Positions 1 through 8,355 of a stretch of 64,000 bases of DNA are shown piece by piece. The translations under genes and the position numbers were made by a program. The notes below the pieces were generated by a model. That model was not told where the DNA came from. It did no database searches and saw only the letters and a program-made list of their open reading frames with translations. Where the stretch lies: contig NZ_UFQC01000001.1 of assembly GCF_900496975.1 (NCBI RefSeq), forward strand, positions 124,001 through 188,000, read 5' to 3'. This DNA comes from Achromobacter veterisilvae. GTDB lineage: Bacteria; Pseudomonadota; Gammaproteobacteria; Burkholderiales; Burkholderiaceae_B. How positions within the stretch are numbered: the stretch's first letter is position 1; each line of letters begins with the position of its first letter.

Positions 1-365
<365 letters not shown>

Positions 366-382
366 AGCCGCCTGGCCCCGAT

Positions 383-404
383 CGCCCGCCCCCCCCTGCG
401 GGCG
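383..404 (+). terminator. possible GC hairpin after kdgD
   Basis: CGCCCGC and GCGGGCG form a 7-bp inverted repeat 18 bases after the kdgD stop. No T-tract follows, so an intrinsic terminator is only possible. Confidence 0.25.
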
Positions 405-551
405 CGAAACTGCCCGAGGCGCGGCGAGCCCGCGCGATGCTCCCCCATCGCGCGGGTATGGCCATATACATATTCGACATCGGTATTTTCCAGTCGGGCC
501 CGCGTCTTTTAGGATGCCAGCGTTGTCCGTCCTTCTTCCGCTGGAATTGCC

Positions 552-1109
552 TTGCCTCGCCTGACTCCCCTGGATCCCGCCAAACTGGATCCCGCCACCG
601 CCTCCCTCTTCAACCAACTGCTGCAAGACTACGGCCCCTACGCCAACATGCTGAGCGCCTTCGCGCCCCGGCCGCCGGCGTTGAAGCATTTCTTTTCCTA
701 TCTGGTGCAGTCGCGCGAAGACGGCCTGATCTCGCCGCGCCATCTGGAGATCGCGCTGCTGACGGCATCCAAGGCGCATGCGTGCCACTACTGCGTCACG
801 CTGCACACGCCCAAGCTGGCCGCGCAGGGCATTTCGCAGGAGGCCATCGACCGCCTGCTGGAGCCGGAGGTGCCCGGGCTGGACGAAAAGGATCTGGCCG
901 TGCGCGATTACGCCGTGCTGGTCACCCTGACCCCCGCCCAGGTCAGCGACGCGTTCTACCGCAAGCTGCAGTCCTTCTTCAATGAAGAACAGATCGTCGA
1001 GCTGACCATTCGCATCGCGCTGTGCAGCTTCTTCAAGCGGTTCAACGAGGCGCTGGAAGTCCCGCACGAAGATGTGGTGGCCCTGGAGCTGGGGCACGGC
1101 GCCGCCTGA
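552..1109 (+). CDS. AhpD-like / carboxymuconolactone decarboxylase family protein
   Basis: This is a 185-residue protein of the CMD/AhpD-like all-alpha fold. Residues about 72-83 carry CHYCVTLH, the CxxC-x3-H signature of AhpD-type thiol-dependent peroxidase and reductase relatives. The chosen start is TTG because no ATG or GTG further upstream fits and the N-terminus then reads as expected (MPRLTPLDPAKLD). The gene lies only 19 bases before the ABC ATPase gene and is probably co-transcribed with the importer. The substrate is not readable. The redox role is a family inference; the motif itself is visible. Confidence 0.75.
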   Translation: MPRLTPLDPAKLDPATASLFNQLLQDYGPYANMLSAFAPRPPALKHFFSYLVQSREDGLISPRHLEIALLTASKAHACHYCVTLHTPKLAAQGISQEAIDRLLEPEVPGLDEKDLAVRDYAVLVTLTPAQVSDAFYRKLQSFFNEEQIVELTIRIALCSFFKRFNEALEVPHEDVVALELGHGAA

Positions 1110-1128
1110 GGCGCGAGGCAGCCCCGCC

Positions 1129-1926
1129 ATGATCTCCGCCCTTCCCCCCAAGCTGGAAATCCGCAACCTGAACAAGCGGTTCCAGACCGACGCCGGCCCG
1201 GTCCAGGTGCTCGACGACATCAGCCTGAACGCCGCCAGCGGCGAATTCGTCAGCATCATCGGACCGTCCGGCTGCGGCAAGTCCACCCTGTTCAATATCC
1301 TGACCGGCCTGCTGGAACACGATTCCGGCACGATCTCCCTGGACGGCCGGCCCCTGCCCAACCTGCGCGGCCGCGTCGGCTACATGCTGCAACGCGATCT
1401 GCTGATGCCCTGGCGCAGCGTGCTGGACAACGTGCTCGTCGGCCTCGAAATCCGCGGCACGCCGCGGGCCGAATCCGTGGAACTGGCCCGCGACTATCTG
1501 CATACCTTCGGCCTGCTGCCGTTCCAGGACAGCTATCCCAAGGCGCTGTCCGGCGGCATGCGCCAGCGCGTCGCGCTGGCCCGCACCCTGCTGCCGGACC
1601 CGGACGTGCTGCTGCTGGACGAACCGTTCTCGGCGCTGGACTACCAGACCCGCCTGTTCCTCGAATCCATGCTGGCCGACACCGTCGGCAAACAGGGCAA
1701 GACGGTCGTGCTGGTGACCCATGACATCGACGAAGCCATCGCCCTGTCCGAACGCATTTTCGTGCTGAGCGCGCGCCCCGGCCGCCTGAAAAGCGAACAC
1801 AGGATCGAGCTGGGCACGCGCTCGCCTCTCCAGGCGCGCCACGACAGCCGCTTCCCCGCCTACTTCGACCTGCTCTGCCAGGAACTCGACATCCAGACCG
1901 CCCGCAAGGACGGCACCCACGCATGA
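1129..1926 (+). CDS. NitT/TauT-type ABC transporter, ATP-binding protein
   Basis: A 265-residue cytosolic ATPase of the SsuB/TauB/NrtD family that energises the neighbouring permease. Walker A GPSGCGKS is at about 45-52, the Q-loop Gln at 88, the signature LSGGMRQR at 140-147, and Walker B LLLDEPFSALD at 161-171. The frame is open further upstream (to 1072), but the ATG at 1129 gives a normal N-terminus and lies just after the AhpD-like stop. Its stop overlaps the permease start (ATGA), so the two are translationally coupled. The substrate (sulfonate, nitrate, pyrimidine or other) cannot be told from the ATPase. Confidence 0.88.
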   Translation: MISALPPKLEIRNLNKRFQTDAGPVQVLDDISLNAASGEFVSIIGPSGCGKSTLFNILTGLLEHDSGTISLDGRPLPNLRGRVGYMLQRDLLMPWRSVLDNVLVGLEIRGTPRAESVELARDYLHTFGLLPFQDSYPKALSGGMRQRVALARTLLPDPDVLLLDEPFSALDYQTRLFLESMLADTVGKQGKTVVLVTHDIDEAIALSERIFVLSARPGRLKSEHRIELGTRSPLQARHDSRFPAYFDLLCQELDIQTARKDGTHA

Positions 1927-2771
1927 GCCAGACCTCCGTATCCGCCGCCCCCGGCGCGCCCGCCAGCGGCCAGGCCGCCGCCCGCCCGGCGGGCTGGCGC
2001 ATCCCCGTGCTGGCCACCCAGTTGCTGATTCTTGCCGTGCTGTTCGGCGCCTGGGAAGCCGGCGTGCGCGCCGGCGCCGTCTCGGGCTTTCTGTTCGGCT
2101 CGCCCGCGGGCGTGCTGCAGGCCGCCTGGAAGCTGATCCAGTCCGGCGAATTGTGGGAACACGCCAACTACACCTTGTGGGCGTCCGCCGCCGGCTTCGT
2201 GGTCGGTACCCTGCTGGGCACCGCGCCCGGGCTGGCGCTCTGGTATTCGCCCTATGGCGCCAAGGTGGTCGAGCCCTTCCTGGTGGCGATCAACAGCGTG
2301 CCCAAGATCGCGTTCGCGCCGCTGGTGATCCTGTGGTTCGGCACCGGCGTGATCTCGAAAGTGGCGCTGTCCATCTCGCTGACCTCCATCGTGGCGCTGC
2401 TGGCCGCCTTCCAGGCCGCCAAGGACACGGATCCCGACATCCAGAAGATGCTGGTGTCGCTGGGCGCGAGCAAGCGGCAGATCTTCACCAAGGTCGTGGT
2501 GCCCTCCGCCCTGCCCGCCATCATCAGCACCTTCCGCATCAATATCGGCTTCGCGCTGGTGGGCACGGTGGTGGGCGAATTCATTTCCTCCAAGTACGGC
2601 CTCGGGCATGTCATTTTCGTGGCCTCGTCGCTGTACGACCTGAACACCGTCTGGGTCGGGATCTTCTCGCTGATGCTGCTGGGCTTCGTCCTGTACGCGG
2701 GCGTGGACATCGCCGAGAAGCGCCTGCTGCGCTGGAAAGACCAGACCTACGCCACCCAATTCAAACTGTAA
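1923..2771 (+). CDS. NitT/TauT-type ABC transporter, permease
   Basis: A 282-residue inner-membrane permease of the binding-protein-dependent family (SsuC/TauC-like). About six membrane segments begin near residue 30 (VLATQLLILAVLFGAW). The EAA-type coupling loop is visible around residues 176-200 (LLVSLGASKRQIFTKVVVPSALP region), which contacts the ATPase. It overlaps the ATPase gene by four bases and is followed 26 bases later by the substrate-binding protein, so the order is ATPase-permease-binding protein. The proline/alanine-rich cytosolic N-terminus is ordinary for this family. Confidence 0.88.
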   Translation: MSQTSVSAAPGAPASGQAAARPAGWRIPVLATQLLILAVLFGAWEAGVRAGAVSGFLFGSPAGVLQAAWKLIQSGELWEHANYTLWASAAGFVVGTLLGTAPGLALWYSPYGAKVVEPFLVAINSVPKIAFAPLVILWFGTGVISKVALSISLTSIVALLAAFQAAKDTDPDIQKMLVSLGASKRQIFTKVVVPSALPAIISTFRINIGFALVGTVVGEFISSKYGLGHVIFVASSLYDLNTVWVGIFSLMLLGFVLYAGVDIAEKRLLRWKDQTYATQFKL

Positions 2772-2797
2772 GCCGCGCCGCGCGGCCCCCTACTGCC

Positions 2798-3766
2798 ATG
2801 AAAGCCAAGCTACCCCTGCGCCTCGCTACCGCCGCCATCGCCTCTTTGCTGTCCGCGACCGCCATGGCGAACGATAAGGCCGTCGTCTCGGCCGCCTTCA
2901 AATCGGTGTTCTACCTGCCCGTGTATTTCGCCGAGGAACACGGCTACTTCAAGGAGGCGGGGCTGGACGTGCGCATCGACGTCGCCTCGTCGTCGACCAA
3001 TGCGCTGGCCGCCGTCATCTCCAAAAGCGCCGACTTCTCCCTGCACGGCCCCGAATGGACGGCGATCTCGTTCGGCCGCGGCGCGCCCGTGAAAGTGGTC
3101 GGCGGCACCTTGAACCGCCTGGGCGTATGGCTGACCTGCAAGCAGGACTTCGCCTTCGACGGCTTCAAGAGCCTGAAGGGCGCCACCATCGCCACCGGCG
3201 CCATGCCCACGACCAGTTCGTCCGCCTTCCTGAAACTGGTGAAGAACGCCGGGCTGGATCCCAAGCGCGACCTGAACCTGCTGGAAGTGCCGCTGGGCAA
3301 TGAAATCGGCCCCCTGAGCTCCGGCCAGGCCGATTGCGCGGTGCTCTACGAGCCGGGCGCCTCGCAGGCGCAGGCCCAGGGCTACAAGGTGGTGTCCGCG
3401 TTCTCGCGCGAGATCGGCCCCTATACGTTCTCGGCCATTTCCACGCGCCAGGACATTCCGGCGCCGGTATCGCAGAAGTTCGTGTCCGGCATCGACCGCG
3501 CGCTGAAGGCCATCCACAAGGATCCGGAAGCGGCCGTGGCCAGCGGGCTCAAGCTGTTCCCGAACCTGGACCCCGCCGTGGTGCGCGCCTCGGTCCGTCG
3601 CCTGATCGACGACGGCGTATTCGCGGATTCGGTCGCCGTGCCGGACCAGGCGCTGAAAGACGCGCTGCAAACGCAGATCGACCTGGGCAACCTGGACCGC
3701 ATCCCGCAGGACCCGAAGTGGCTGGACCTGGGATACGCCCAGCAGATTTCGGGCAAGGCGTACTAA
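2798..3766 (+). CDS. NMT1/SsuA-like ABC substrate-binding protein
   Basis: A 322-residue periplasmic binding protein with a signal peptide of about 23 residues ending ATAMA-ND. The motif FYLPVYFAEEHGYFKEAGLDV is the characteristic N-terminal lobe of the NMT1/THI5/SsuA family, and the GQADCAVLYEP segment forms part of the second lobe. The frame is open far upstream inside the permease gene, but the ATG at 2798 precedes the signal peptide and is the real start. It completes the importer encoded from 1129. The ligand is undetermined; aliphatic sulfonates, nitrate-like ions or thiamine precursors are all bound within this family. Confidence 0.85.
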   Translation: MKAKLPLRLATAAIASLLSATAMANDKAVVSAAFKSVFYLPVYFAEEHGYFKEAGLDVRIDVASSSTNALAAVISKSADFSLHGPEWTAISFGRGAPVKVVGGTLNRLGVWLTCKQDFAFDGFKSLKGATIATGAMPTTSSSAFLKLVKNAGLDPKRDLNLLEVPLGNEIGPLSSGQADCAVLYEPGASQAQAQGYKVVSAFSREIGPYTFSAISTRQDIPAPVSQKFVSGIDRALKAIHKDPEAAVASGLKLFPNLDPAVVRASVRRLIDDGVFADSVAVPDQALKDALQTQIDLGNLDRIPQDPKWLDLGYAQQISGKAY

Positions 3767-3793
3767 GGCCTTTCCGGGGACTTCGCGCCGCGC

Positions 3794-3811
3794 CTTAACG
3801 GGATCTTGAGA
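3794..3811 (+). promoter_or_regulatory. split direct-repeat operator, copy 1 (CTTAACG-N4-CTTGAGA)
   Basis: CTTAACGGGATCTTGAGA lies 54 bases before the TonB receptor start. The same two heptamers with the same 4-base gap recur at 8255-8272 before the binding-protein operon. The 11-base repeat period fits an OmpR/PmrA-class winged-helix regulator such as the one encoded at 7477-8160. Binding itself is inferred. Confidence 0.65.
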
Positions 3812-3828
3812 TCGCCCTCAATAGAATC

Positions 3829-3847
3829 CGCAACGATTCTCATTGAG
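3829..3847 (+). promoter_or_regulatory. possible Fur box before TonB receptor
   Basis: The reverse strand reads CTCAATGAGAATCGTTGCG, which matches the 19-base Fur consensus at 11 positions, including the AATGAGAATC core. It lies 18 bases before the receptor start and partly overlaps the likely promoter. Moderate match only. Confidence 0.4.
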
Positions 3848-3864
3848 GCACTCAAGATCCCATC

Positions 3865-6192
3865 ATGGCGCTGCAAAAAACACACGTCCAGGGCCGTTTC
3901 GCCCTGAAGACCCTGAGCATGGCGCTGGGCGCCGCGGCCACCGGCCCGGCCCACGCCCAGGTCCGCCCCGCCGACGTCACGCCCTTGCTGGCGCCCGTCA
4001 CCGTGCAGGCCGACGCCCCGCCCTACAAGGCGGAGCGCGTGCAGTCCGGCAAGTTCACTGAACCCTTGCTGGACACGCCGCAGAGCATCACCGTCGTGCC
4101 GCGCGCCGTGCTGGAGGAACAACAGGCCCAGAGCCTGCAGGACGTGCTGCGCAACGTGCCCGGCATCACCTTCAGTTCGGGCGAGGGCAACCTGGGCTGG
4201 GGCGACATGTTCACCATCCGCGGCTTCTCGGCCGAGCAGAGCATCACCGTGGACGGCATCCGCGATGCGGGCCTGTCGAGCCGCACGGATATCTTCAACC
4301 TGGAACAGGCCGAGGTATTCAAGGGCACCGGCTCCATCGAATCCGGCGTGTCGGCCGTGGGCGGCAGCGTCAACCTCGCCAGCAAGGAAGCGCGCCTGGG
4401 TTCCTTCTACAAACTGTCCGGCGGCCTGGGCACGGACCGCTACCGGCGCATCACCGCCGATCTCAACCAGGAACTGACCGACAGCTCGGCGCTGCGCATC
4501 AACCTGATGCGGCACCACAACGCCGTGGCCGAGCGCGACGTGACCGAGTTCGACCGGTCCGGCATGGCGGCATCGCTGGCCATGGGCCTGGGCACGCCCA
4601 CCCGCGTCACCCTGAACTACCTGCACCAGGAGGACGACAATATTCCCGACGGCGGCGTGCCCATCCAGCGCGGCACCGGCGGCCGGCGCATGCCCCACGT
4701 GGCGCGCAACGCCTGGTATGGCGATCCCGGGCTCTACACCGAGCAGACCCGCACGGACCAGGCCACGCTGAAGGCCGAGCACGACTTCACGCAGGCCGCG
4801 CGCCTGTCCAATATCAGCCGCTGGCAGCAGACCGACCGCATCGGCGTGCTCGCCCCCGCGCGCTTCAACTCTACCGCGCGCACGTCCTACGGCTACGCCG
4901 GCACGGGGCCGCTGGTCGACAGCGCCGACGGCATCCCCTCCTACAGCGGCTACGCGCCGATCGGCGACCCCTCGCCCTACGCCCAATTGCGCGGCAATGA
5001 TTTCGGCACGTCCAAGCGCTACACCATCCTGGCCAACCAGACCAACCTGAACCTGGACTTCCACACGGGCGGCATCAAGCACTCCGTGGCGACGGGGGCG
5101 GAGTTCTACAAAGAAACCTATGGCGACCACGCGCGCACCATACGCGCACCGTCGATCAATCCGGTGATCGACCTGCGCGATACCGGCGGCGTCGACATGG
5201 GCGGCGTCGACACCCTGAAGGGCGACTCCGGCAACCAGGCCGAGGTCTTCAACGCCGGCCTGTACGCAAGCGACACGCTCACCTTGAGCCCGCAGTGGAT
5301 GCTGCAAGGCGCCCTGCGCTACGACCGCTACCGCGTCACCCAGACCACGGGCGCGGCCACCCGGCGGGTGACGGACGGCGCCTGGAGCGGCCGCCTCGGC
5401 GTGACCTACAAACCCGTGGACAGCGGCAGCATCTACGTCTCCTACAGCCAGGCCGCGCAGCCCTCGGCCCTGGGCGCATCGACCAACAACAACATCTACG
5501 GCGCCACCGGGCCGGAAACCTACGAGCCGGCCGTATCCAGGACCTGGGAACTGGGCACGAAGTGGGACCTGGCGGACGGCGACCTGTCGCTCACTGGCGC
5601 CGTCTTCCGCACCGAACTGAGCGATTCCTGGGAGTATGGCGACGACGCCACCGACGTGGTGCGCGCCCTGCCCCCCAAGCGCGTGGACGGCATCGAACTG
5701 GGTCTGTCGGGCAGCATCGCGCCGCGCTGGTCGGCCTTTGCCGGCGTCAGCGCCCTGAAAAGCCGCATCACGAAGGGCGCCAACCAGGGTGAAGAAGCCA
5801 GGAATGTGCCCGACCTGACGTTCAACCTGTGGACCACCTATGCCGCCACCGAAGACCTGTCGCTGAGCTACGGCGCGCAGTATGTGGGCAAGCGCCGCTA
5901 CACCGACAACAAGTACGTGGGCGGCAAGAACAACAACAGCGCCACGGTGTCGGGTCCGTCCGGCACGCATCCGGTCTGGGTGCGCGACAACGAGAAGGCG
6001 CCGTCCTACTGGCTGCATTCGGTGGCCGCGCGCTACCGGGTCGACAAGAACGCGACCCTGGGCGTGAACGTCGACAACCTGTTCAACAAGTTCTACTACA
6101 GCCGAGTGGGCGCGTCGCTGGACGGTTTCCAGCTATACGGCGTGCCGGGCGCCGGCCGCACGTTCACCTTCACGGCCGACCTGTCGTTCTAG
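3865..6192 (+). CDS. TonB-dependent siderophore receptor
   Basis: A 775-residue outer-membrane receptor with a signal peptide ending near GPAHAQ (about residue 32). The plug domain spans about 55-165 (LLDTPQSITVVPRAVLEEQQ, then the DVLRNVPGI block), followed by a beta-barrel ending in an aromatic C-terminus (TFTADLSF). There is no N-terminal STN signalling domain, so it does not fit cell-surface FecIR-type signalling. It is more like catecholate or other simple ferric-siderophore receptors. The 3' end overlaps the convergent histidine kinase gene by four bases. An operator shared with the operon at 8356 lies upstream. The ligand is not readable from sequence. Confidence 0.85.
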   Translation: MALQKTHVQGRFALKTLSMALGAAATGPAHAQVRPADVTPLLAPVTVQADAPPYKAERVQSGKFTEPLLDTPQSITVVPRAVLEEQQAQSLQDVLRNVPGITFSSGEGNLGWGDMFTIRGFSAEQSITVDGIRDAGLSSRTDIFNLEQAEVFKGTGSIESGVSAVGGSVNLASKEARLGSFYKLSGGLGTDRYRRITADLNQELTDSSALRINLMRHHNAVAERDVTEFDRSGMAASLAMGLGTPTRVTLNYLHQEDDNIPDGGVPIQRGTGGRRMPHVARNAWYGDPGLYTEQTRTDQATLKAEHDFTQAARLSNISRWQQTDRIGVLAPARFNSTARTSYGYAGTGPLVDSADGIPSYSGYAPIGDPSPYAQLRGNDFGTSKRYTILANQTNLNLDFHTGGIKHSVATGAEFYKETYGDHARTIRAPSINPVIDLRDTGGVDMGGVDTLKGDSGNQAEVFNAGLYASDTLTLSPQWMLQGALRYDRYRVTQTTGAATRRVTDGAWSGRLGVTYKPVDSGSIYVSYSQAAQPSALGASTNNNIYGATGPETYEPAVSRTWELGTKWDLADGDLSLTGAVFRTELSDSWEYGDDATDVVRALPPKRVDGIELGLSGSIAPRWSAFAGVSALKSRITKGANQGEEARNVPDLTFNLWTTYAATEDLSLSYGAQYVGKRRYTDNKYVGGKNNNSATVSGPSGTHPVWVRDNEKAPSYWLHSVAARYRVDKNATLGVNVDNLFNKFYYSRVGASLDGFQLYGVPGAGRTFTFTADLSF

Positions 6193-7484
6193 GCCGCCGC
6201 GCCCGCGGGCGCGGCCAGCTCCACCCGGAAGACGCTGCCCTGGCCCGGCAGCGACTGCAAGGACACGCGCCAGCCCTGGTGTTCGCAAATGCGCTGGACC
6301 AGCGACAGGCCCAGCCCCAGGTTGCCGGCATCGGGCTGCTCGCCCCGCACGAAGGGGCTGAAAATGGCCTCGTGCCGCTCGGCGGCGATGCCCGGCCCGT
6401 TGTCCGCCACCTGCATGAAATCGGGCCCCGCCGTGATGACGACCCGCGCTTGCGGGCCGGCATACTGGAGCGAGTTGCGGATCAGGTTGGACAGCACGGC
6501 GCGCAGCAGCGGCGCGGGAAACTGCAGGGCCGGCGCCGCGGCCCGCGCCTCTTCCAGGCTCAGATCCATGCCGCGGCGCTGCGCCACGGCCGCCCAGGCC
6601 GCCAGTTGTCCACGCGCCGTGTCCAGGGGGCTTTCGCGCGCGAAGCGCTCGGCCGGATCGCCCCCGCGGGCCAGCATCAGATAGGTGTCCAGGCGTTCGC
6701 CCATCTCGGCCGCCGCGGCCTCGACGCGAGCCAGCCTGGCCCGGCCGTCGGCGTCCAGCGCCTGCTCCTCGCGCAGCAGTTCGCATGAACTGGAGATCAC
6801 CATCAAGGGAGTGCGCAGCTCGTGGCCCACGTCCGCGGTAAAGAGCCGCTCGCGCCGCAAAGCCTGTTCCAGTTGGTTGTAGGTGGCGTCGAACGCCGCC
6901 GCCAACTGGCCGATCTCATCGGGCGGATAGTCTTCGGCCAGTCGCGTCTGCGGCGGCTGCGCGCCGCGCGCATTGACCTGCGCCGCCAGCCGCGCGAGCG
7001 GCCGCAGCAGCCTGCGCGTGGCCAGGCTGCCCAGGACGAACGCCAGCGCCAGGCTGCCCGCCAGCCCGCTGACCGCGGCCCAGTGCGACGCCTCCTGGCT
7101 CTGCTCGTAATCGGTGTAGTCGCGCAGCAGCATGTAGCGCTGGCCGTCCAGGTCGTCGACCATCACGTGCCAGACCCGCCCCTCGCGCTCGATCTTGTGA
7201 AAGCCCGGCGACAGCCGCCGCAACCACGCCGGAAACGCATCGCTGCCCGGATCGCCGTGGAAAAAGCGGTTGGGCCGCCCGGGGTCCATGCCCGCCAGGA
7301 AATCGCCGCGCACCCGCTCCACCGCCATGCCCATGTCGATGCGCTGCAGATGCGCCTCCAGCTTGCCCACGCTCCAGACCGATAGCCAGGACAGCAGCCC
7401 GGCCACCAGCAGCGCCAGCGCCACGTAGGTCAGCACCAGATGGCGCGCCAGCCCGGGCCGCGCCGCCCGCCGGGCCCTAGGCAT
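6189..7484 (-). CDS. two-component sensor histidine kinase
   Basis: A 431-residue inner-membrane kinase. Membrane helices at about 17-38 and 135-155 flank a periplasmic sensor of about 95 residues. A HAMP-like linker follows, then the HisKA H-box FTADVGHELRTPL with phosphoacceptor His221, and a C-terminal ATPase with N-box LIRNSLQYA, G1 VADNGPGI and G2 NLGLGLSLV. The start is the ATG at 7484, which overlaps the stop of the upstream response-regulator gene by 8 bases, so the pair is co-translated. Its place beside a TonB receptor and a metal importer suggests sensing of a metal or siderophore (inference). Confidence 0.88.
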   Translation of the reverse strand: MPRARRAARPGLARHLVLTYVALALLVAGLLSWLSVWSVGKLEAHLQRIDMGMAVERVRGDFLAGMDPGRPNRFFHGDPGSDAFPAWLRRLSPGFHKIEREGRVWHVMVDDLDGQRYMLLRDYTDYEQSQEASHWAAVSGLAGSLALAFVLGSLATRRLLRPLARLAAQVNARGAQPPQTRLAEDYPPDEIGQLAAAFDATYNQLEQALRRERLFTADVGHELRTPLMVISSSCELLREEQALDADGRARLARVEAAAAEMGERLDTYLMLARGGDPAERFARESPLDTARGQLAAWAAVAQRRGMDLSLEEARAAAPALQFPAPLLRAVLSNLIRNSLQYAGPQARVVITAGPDFMQVADNGPGIAAERHEAIFSPFVRGEQPDAGNLGLGLSLVQRICEHQGWRVSLQSLPGQGSVFRVELAAPAGAAA

Positions 7485-8160
7485 CGTCCTCGGCCCGCAA
7501 CTGATAGCCGATGCCATGCACTGTGTGCAGCAGCGGCTTGCCATAGGGCTTGTCCACCACCTGCCGGATCTGGTGGATGTGCGTGCGCAGGCTGTCGCTG
7601 TCGGGCGGCGAATCGCGCCACAACGCCTCTTCCAGCCGCTGGCGGTGGACCACGGCGGGGCTGGCGCGCATCAATAGGGTCAGCAATTGCAGCGGCGACG
7701 GCGGCAGGCGCAGGGCCTGGCCGGCCCGCGCCAATTCCAGCGTGCCCGTGTCCAGGGTCAGGTCGCCCACGCGCAGCAGGCGCGCCACCCCGGCGCCGCT
7801 GGCGCGGTGCAGCAGCGCCTTGGCCCGCGCGGCCAATTCGGCCAGCGCGAAGGGCTTGACCAGGTAATCGTCGGCGCCCGCGTCAAAGCCGGCCAGCCGG
7901 TTGTCCAGCGTGTCGCGCGCGGTCACCATGATCACCGGCGTGTCGCAGGCGGCTTCCGCGCGCAGCCGGCGGCACAGCTCGTAGCCGTCCAGGCGCGGCA
8001 GCATCAGGTCCAGCACGATCAGGTCGAACTGGCCTTCGGCCGCCATGGCGTAGCCGCGCTGCCCATCCTCGGCGCAATCGACGATGTAGCCGCGCCGCTC
8101 CAGGTGGTGCGTGATGTTGGCCAGGATGTCGGGATCGTCTTCGATGACAAGAACGCGCAT
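7477..8160 (-). CDS. OmpR-family response regulator
   Basis: A 227-residue regulator. The receiver domain has acidic pair Asp8-Asp9, phosphoacceptor Asp51 (LIVLDLMLPRLDG) and Lys102 in DDYLVKPF. A winged-helix output domain follows, with HIHQIRQVVDKPYG and HTVHGIGYQL near the end. The frame stays open far upstream without coding character, so the ATG at 8160 is the start. It is transcribed divergently from the binding-protein operon at 8356. The CTTAACG-N4-CTTGAGA operators at 3794 and 8255 are its most likely targets (inference from spacing and position). QseB/PmrA/TctD-like regulators are the nearest group. Confidence 0.9.
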   Translation of the reverse strand: MRVLVIEDDPDILANITHHLERRGYIVDCAEDGQRGYAMAAEGQFDLIVLDLMLPRLDGYELCRRLRAEAACDTPVIMVTARDTLDNRLAGFDAGADDYLVKPFALAELAARAKALLHRASGAGVARLLRVGDLTLDTGTLELARAGQALRLPPSPLQLLTLLMRASPAVVHRQRLEEALWRDSPPDSDSLRTHIHQIRQVVDKPYGKPLLHTVHGIGYQLRAEDDA

Positions 8161-8171
8161 GGGGCAAGACA

Positions 8172-8190
8172 GAGAATGGAAATCAGTCTC
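8172..8190 (-). promoter_or_regulatory. possible Fur box before the two-component system
   Basis: GAGAATGGAAATCAGTCTC matches the 19-base Fur consensus at 14 positions. It lies 11 bases upstream of the response-regulator start, in the divergent region shared with the importer operon, and suggests iron control of the two-component system. Confidence 0.5.
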
Positions 8191-8254
8191 ATATTGTAGG
8201 GGCGGCTCAACCTTCCGCTCCCGATTGCGGCCCGGACGCCACACCCCCGAACGT

Positions 8255-8272
8255 CTTAACGCTTTCTTGAGA
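8255..8272 (+). promoter_or_regulatory. split direct-repeat operator, copy 2 (CTTAACG-N4-CTTGAGA)
   Basis: CTTAACGCTTTCTTGAGA lies 84 bases before the binding-protein start and 95 bases before the response-regulator start. Both 7-base halves and the 4-base spacing are identical to the copy at 3794-3811; only the spacer differs. Confidence 0.65.
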
Positions 8273-8355
8273 CGGCTTGGCAGACACTGCGTGTCGATAG
8301 GAATGGTTCGCGTTAACCGCAAGCCCGCGGGCAACGGCGAAATCCAGGATTTCCG

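Noticed and set aside
3763..6018. Long open frame (751 codons) on the minus strand opposite the TonB receptor
   Set aside because: It is a high-GC shadow of the receptor gene; its product is low-complexity (His/Arg/Gly/Ala-rich) without domains.
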